In this document: positions 22,401-24,793 of the stretch, one piece after another | Layout: the number at the start of each line of letters is the position of its first letter | Numbering within the stretch: position 1 is the stretch's first letter | Assembly: GCA_964444795.1 (NCBI GenBank) | Contig: CAYUIQ010000128.1 | Span: 1 to 24,793 of the forward strand | Source of the DNA: JABMRP01 sp964444795 | Lineage (GTDB): Bacteria > Planctomycetota > Planctomycetia > Pirellulales > Thermoguttaceae | Direction: 5' to 3' | Length of the DNA stretch: 24,793 bases | Program-made: the position numbers and the translations under genes | Notes under the pieces: generated by a model | Seen by the model: only the letters and a program-made list of their open reading frames with translations | The model's database searches: none | What the model was told of the DNA's origin: nothing

Positions 22401-24793
22401 CGCGGTGAGGCGTCCGGCGGCGTCGTGGAGACTGGTCGTGCGATGGCCGGCCGCATCCTGGACGGCCGTGCGATTGTCCAGTTCGTCGTAAGAAAAACTC
22501 GTGCGACGCTCCAGCGGATCGATGCCCGCGACGGCCCGGCCATCCTCGTCGTAAAGCGTGGTAGTGCGAAGGTTTAACGCATTTTCGACCACCGTTTGCC
22601 GATCGGCACCGTCGTAGCTGAAGCTGGTCCGATAACCCTCGGCATCCACCTGGGCGGCGGTCCGTCCCACGGAGTCGTAAACCGTCGTGGCCCGCTGCTG
22701 CAACGGGTTGCGCGCCTCGATCCGCCGGTTGAGCACATCGTAGGAAAACGTCGTCCGACGCCGCAGCGGATCGACCTGCGCGATGGAGCGTCCGGCGGCG
22801 TCGAAGACGGTCGTGGCGATTTCGTTCTCAGCGTTTTCGACCATGCACCGGCGACCGGCCGCGTCGTACCCGAAGGTGGTGCGGCGCAAGAGGGGGTCCA
22901 CCTGTGCGATGGCTTGCCCTGCCGGATCGTAAACGGTGGTCGTGCGACAGCCGCAGGGGCCGATGGTCGCCTCGGGGCGGCTGGCGTCGTCGTGGACGGT
23001 TGTGGATCGACGCAACAGCGGGTCGACCGTGGCGACCGGTTGGCCGGCCGGGTCGTAGATGGTGGTCGAGAGGTGGCCCTGGGCGTCTTTGATTTGGACC
23101 TGACGGCCAGTTTCGTCGTAGCCCATGGTCGTGCGATGGCCCAAGGGATCGATCGCCGCGGCGGTGCGGCCCGCGGGGTCGTAGACGGTGGTGGAGACGA
23201 ATCCTCGCGCGTCTTGCACGGCGACCCGTCGGCCCGCTTCATCGTAGGTGAACGACGTGCGATGCAGTAGCGGATCGATGGTGTGATCGACCTGCCCGGC
23301 GGTGTCGTAAACGGTCGTGTGGATCTCATGCTCGGGGTTTTCCACCCGCGTCACGCGGCCCGCGGGGTCGAAGGTGGACGTGGTGCGTCGCAACAGCGGA
23401 TCGACGCTGGCGACCGGTTGCCCGACCTTGTCGTAAACGGTCGTGGAGATCGCATTCTCGGCGTTTTCCGTGCGGATCCGCCGTCCGGCTTCGTCGTAGG
23501 TCGACGTGGTCCGATGGCCCAGCGGATCGATCACCGCGGCCGTGCGGCCGGCGGCGTCGTAGACGGTCGTACTGCGCTGCCGTAGCGGATTCATCTGAGC
23601 CACGGGACGCGAGGCGCCGTCGTAGATTGTCGTGGTATGCCGCAACAGCGGATCGGTGCGACGGACCGGGCGACCGGCGAAGTCGTAGCTGACCGTGTTG
23701 CGATGGCCCAGCGGATCAACCACCGCCGAAGGCCGGCCGGCGGAGTCGTAGACGTGGGTAGTGGTGCGATCCAGGGGGTCGGTCACGGTGGCGAGGCGGT
23801 CGCAGCCGGTGACGTAGGTGTAGGTGGTGCGGGCGCCGGCCGGGTCGATTCGAGTGGTGAGCTGGTTGACCGCGTCGCGGACGTACGTGGTGCGATGCGA
23901 GAGCGGGTTTTCGACGCACTGGACCTGGTCGTAGGCGTTGTAGGTGTAGGTGGTGCGCTGCCGGAGTGGATTGACGTCGGCCGTGCGGCGTCCCAGCGTG
24001 TCGTAGACGGCGGTCGTGCGGCGATCGAGCGGATCTTGGACGCCCGTGCGCTGGCCGAAGGCGTTGTAGGAAAACGTCGTCCGGGCGCCGGTCGGATTGA
24101 CGTGGGCCCGGAGCCGCGACTGGGCGTCGTAGACGTAGCTGGTGCGATGGCCCAGGGGGTTGACGGTCGCGGTGATGAGGTTGTCGCCGTTGTAGACGTG
24201 GGTCACCCGGGCGCCGGCCGGATCGATTGCGTGGGAGAGCCGCTCGACGTAGTCGTCGCCGGTGGTGTAGGCCAACTGGCTGGTGTTGCCCGCGGGGTCG
24301 GTGATCGAGGTGATACGGTTATCCGACCAGGTATAGCTGGTGCGATTGCCGACGGGGTCGACGTGGGTGGTGATGTTTCGCGCGGCATTGAACAGCAGCG
24401 TGGTGGTGCCGCCGGCCGGGTCCTGGATCCGCGTGGTCGTGTCGTCGAGGTAAGAGAACGTGGTACGCAGGTTGCCGGGCGTAATGACACTGGTGACCCG
24501 GTCTTCGGCCTCGTCGTAAGCGTAGGTGGTACGCAGCCCGGAGGGCTCGACGTGGGCGGTCAGGCGGTGCATGCCGTCGTAGACGAGTTCCGTCTGGCAC
24601 AGTTCGGGCGAGACGACTTCGGTGAGGTTGTTGTTGCCGTCGACGGTGAAGCTGGTGATGCGGCCGGCCGGGTCAACCACCCGGGAGATATGCCCCTCGC
24701 CGTCGTAGGCAAAGGTGGTCCGCCGGTCGGTCGGGTCAGTGATATGGGAGAGGCGGTCGGAGCCGTCGTAGGTGTAGGTCCATCGGGCGCCGC
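19482..24793 (-). CDS. Rhs/YD-repeat polymorphic toxin, main copy (5' end outside window)
   Basis: The frame is open to the right edge (about 1770 visible codons), so start and export domain lie outside. Roughly fifty YD repeats of ~21 residues ('TTVYDAAGRTAAVIDPLGHR' style) build the beta-cage shell known for Rhs/Tc proteins. The core ends with RYYDPATGRFISEDPIGF, GDVNLRRYGRN and the junction PVTLIDPSGL at 20454-20483. The 323-residue tip after it is unrelated to the tip of the second Rhs copy. It has a helical Gly/Ser start, a central 'NLLSRHNAWYV' and then 'CLIVLQACVIGTWKGRG', 'TARRLADASGCTVAAAGG'. This hydrophobic-strand-Cys-Gly pattern followed by 'ARxLA...V.AA' resembles the catalytic Cys region of CHAT/C80/DUF4347-like proteins. 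That fold call is tentative. Two candidate partner genes follow on the same strand. Confidence 0.9.
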   Translation of the reverse strand, partial: GARWTYTYDGSDRLSHITDPTDRRTTFAYDGEGHISRVVDPAGRITSFTVDGNNNLTEVVSPELCQTELVYDGMHRLTAHVEPSGLRTTYAYDEAEDRVTSVITPGNLRTTFSYLDDTTTRIQDPAGGTTTLLFNAARNITTHVDPVGNRTSYTWSDNRITSITDPAGNTSQLAYTTGDDYVERLSHAIDPAGARVTHVYNGDNLITATVNPLGHRTSYVYDAQSRLRAHVNPTGARTTFSYNAFGQRTGVQDPLDRRTTAVYDTLGRRTADVNPLRQRTTYTYNAYDQVQCVENPLSHRTTYVRDAVNQLTTRIDPAGARTTYTYVTGCDRLATVTDPLDRTTTHVYDSAGRPSAVVDPLGHRNTVSYDFAGRPVRRTDPLLRHTTTIYDGASRPVAQMNPLRQRSTTVYDAAGRTAAVIDPLGHRTTSTYDEAGRRIRTENAENAISTTVYDKVGQPVASVDPLLRRTTSTFDPAGRVTRVENPEHEIHTTVYDTAGQVDHTIDPLLHRTSFTYDEAGRRVAVQDARGFVSTTVYDPAGRTAAAIDPLGHRTTMGYDETGRQVQIKDAQGHLSTTIYDPAGQPVATVDPLLRRSTTVHDDASRPEATIGPCGCRTTTVYDPAGQAIAQVDPLLRRTTFGYDAAGRRCMVENAENEIATTVFDAAGRSIAQVDPLRRRTTFSYDVLNRRIEARNPLQQRATTVYDSVGRTAAQVDAEGYRTSFSYDGADRQTVVENALNLRTTTLYDEDGRAVAGIDPLERRTSFSYDELDNRTAVQDAAGHRTTSLHDAAGRLTAVVNPLRARTTLSYDELGRRTRVENAQNALATTLYDPAGQTTATIDPLGHRTSFAYDTAGHTIAVTDPRGQRNTTVYDDAGQTIATIDAEGNRGTLVYDLAGRAVAGVDALSHRTTSVYTPTGHPAAIVDAAGGRTTFVYDEAGQNTVKIDALDRRTTFTYNENGRQASRHDARDNRTSYVYDELGRQTGRTFSDATRFTLSYDEVGNRSTMVDSTGTTTWTYDQLDRVATAMNPAEKCITYAYDELGQRAGMIDPDGGRFTYSHDSLGQLSLLLNPQDARTTFAYDAAGRTIRQEAAAGTVSTHVYDEADRLTALRHTKSDGTVFSSFTYTYDNVGNRTGVQEVDGARVTWSYDPAYQLTAEDRTDALNWNDLAVDHWDAMTVDDWDAMEVDGTTSFSTAYTYDALGNRLVMEYNGSRTTSTYDVANQLLAAEDSAGVTTYAYDATGNRQVKQTPSGRTTHTWDINNRLVGVELSDTSRHTMSYDSAGRRVTKETPSATAGYTHDGRNLLIQSDSAGATEETYTQTGHPYGDLLSSHDGTDTAHYHPDALGSTAALTNQSETPTDTHTYRAFGQIAAHTGDSTTPFTFVGRQGYHAEPALGLYLLDARYYDPATGRFISEDPIGFAAGDVNLRRYGRNRPVTLIDPSGLQSPSESASTATIDDVRLLIGQMIDNAVAQGMAPAHVVTSSPEGGMGLPFEFGPIGSVLSQVPSIVPAIHFKPSSLGGILSGLSAVNARNEFSFQTNDALARALDALLGKPSRACVGVLEITDHNQAGFGAVIGDPITRYEYYNDAPMVWSNSPEAQIPTIGSMSWEDARNDSHDGTANLLSRHNAWYVGSRLRPLMCKPCLIVLQACVIGTWKGRGTTARRLADASGCTVAAAGGFSTSSFLQCDKGATTSLEINERRMGKETWHELCEEGGHPEWIPETHQSQANTFFMFQAPSTEAERWGALGRHVLEIAESFAYWRPRLP
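20454..20483 (-). other. Rhs core/tip junction motif PxxxxDPxGL (main copy)
   Basis: Encodes PVTLIDPSGL. It marks the boundary between the YD-repeat core and the 323-residue variable tip. The ~80 bp just before it (20503-20590) are clearly related to the same part of the second copy (14640-14720), the likely crossover zone for tip exchange. Confidence 0.85.
20484..24793 (-). repeat. Tandem ~63-bp YD-repeat array
   Basis: Units of about 63 bp recur across the core, each with the minus-strand equivalent of 'gtcgta' for the Tyr-Asp codons. Some units remain close at DNA level: the blocks beginning 'cgcaacagcgg' at 23011, 23391 and 23641 encode the same 'DPLLRR' motif in near-identical codons, and 23011 and 23391 also share the following 'VATVDP/VASVDP' context. 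The similarity allows repeat-number change and slippage. Confidence 0.8.
21222..21293 (-). repeat. Three 8-residue W-repeats in the main Rhs core
   Basis: 24 codons encode WNDLAVDH, WDAMTVDD, WDAMEVDG: exact eight-residue periodicity with Trp first and V-D at positions 6-7. It interrupts the 21-residue YD pattern between 'YQLTAEDRTDALN' and 'SFSTAYTYDALGNR'. Confidence 0.8.

Noticed and set aside
21018..23585. Plus-strand frames inside the main Rhs gene
   Set aside because: Same antisense artefact of the repetitive core; no start signals or domains.
20484..24793. Regularly spaced repeats resembling a CRISPR array
   Set aside because: Period of ~63 bp is continuous coding sequence without invariant repeats and unique spacers; it is the YD array.

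Overview
The window looks like high-GC chromosomal DNA from a planctomycete, probably of the Pirellulales type. Four things point there: leucine-rich repeats of the 24-residue 'T-x-[IV]-TDxGL' kind, HEAT-repeat and lipoprotein genes, a sulfatase N-terminus (RPNILFIMSDD), and an Agl23-like membrane glycosyltransferase. This assignment is inference from family content; there is no marker gene.

Left third (1-9029, mostly + strand) is housekeeping or envelope-type DNA. It holds a HEAT-repeat exported protein (5' end outside the window), a lipoprotein with a Pro/Thr/Glu repeat stalk and a discoidin-like domain, and a GT-C membrane glycosyltransferase. The GT-C gene converges on a GT2 dolichyl-phosphate-sugar-synthase-like gene across a 244-bp REPIN/MITE-like inverted-repeat element. 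A DUF4405-like membrane protein and a TonB-dependent siderophore receptor follow.

Middle (9030-12376) is a scar-like accessory stretch. It has a sulfatase gene cut off after 45 codons behind an intact ribosome site and promoter-like repeat, a solitary DNA methyltransferase, a broken integrase-core transposase and a GAF-domain remnant. Two stretches of roughly 500-650 bp have no convincing gene.

Right half (12377-24793, all - strand) is a polymorphic-toxin (Rhs/YD-repeat) locus. In transcription order it contains: a very large Rhs core gene entering from the right edge, whose tip follows a canonical PxxxxDPxGL junction; a HEAT-repeat lipoprotein; an LRR protein with a duplicated Cys-containing N-terminal domain; a 5'-truncated Rhs core fragment with a second PxxxxDPxGL junction and a different tip carrying HELVH (zinc-metallopeptidase signature); and another LRR protein. 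The layout matches the known 'main Rhs plus displaced (orphan) tip' arrangement. The genes after each tip are candidate immunity or partner proteins, and they are built from HEAT and LRR solenoids. That pairing, together with two unassigned toxin tips and a conserved 8-residue W-repeat inside both Rhs cores, is the most promising new biology here.
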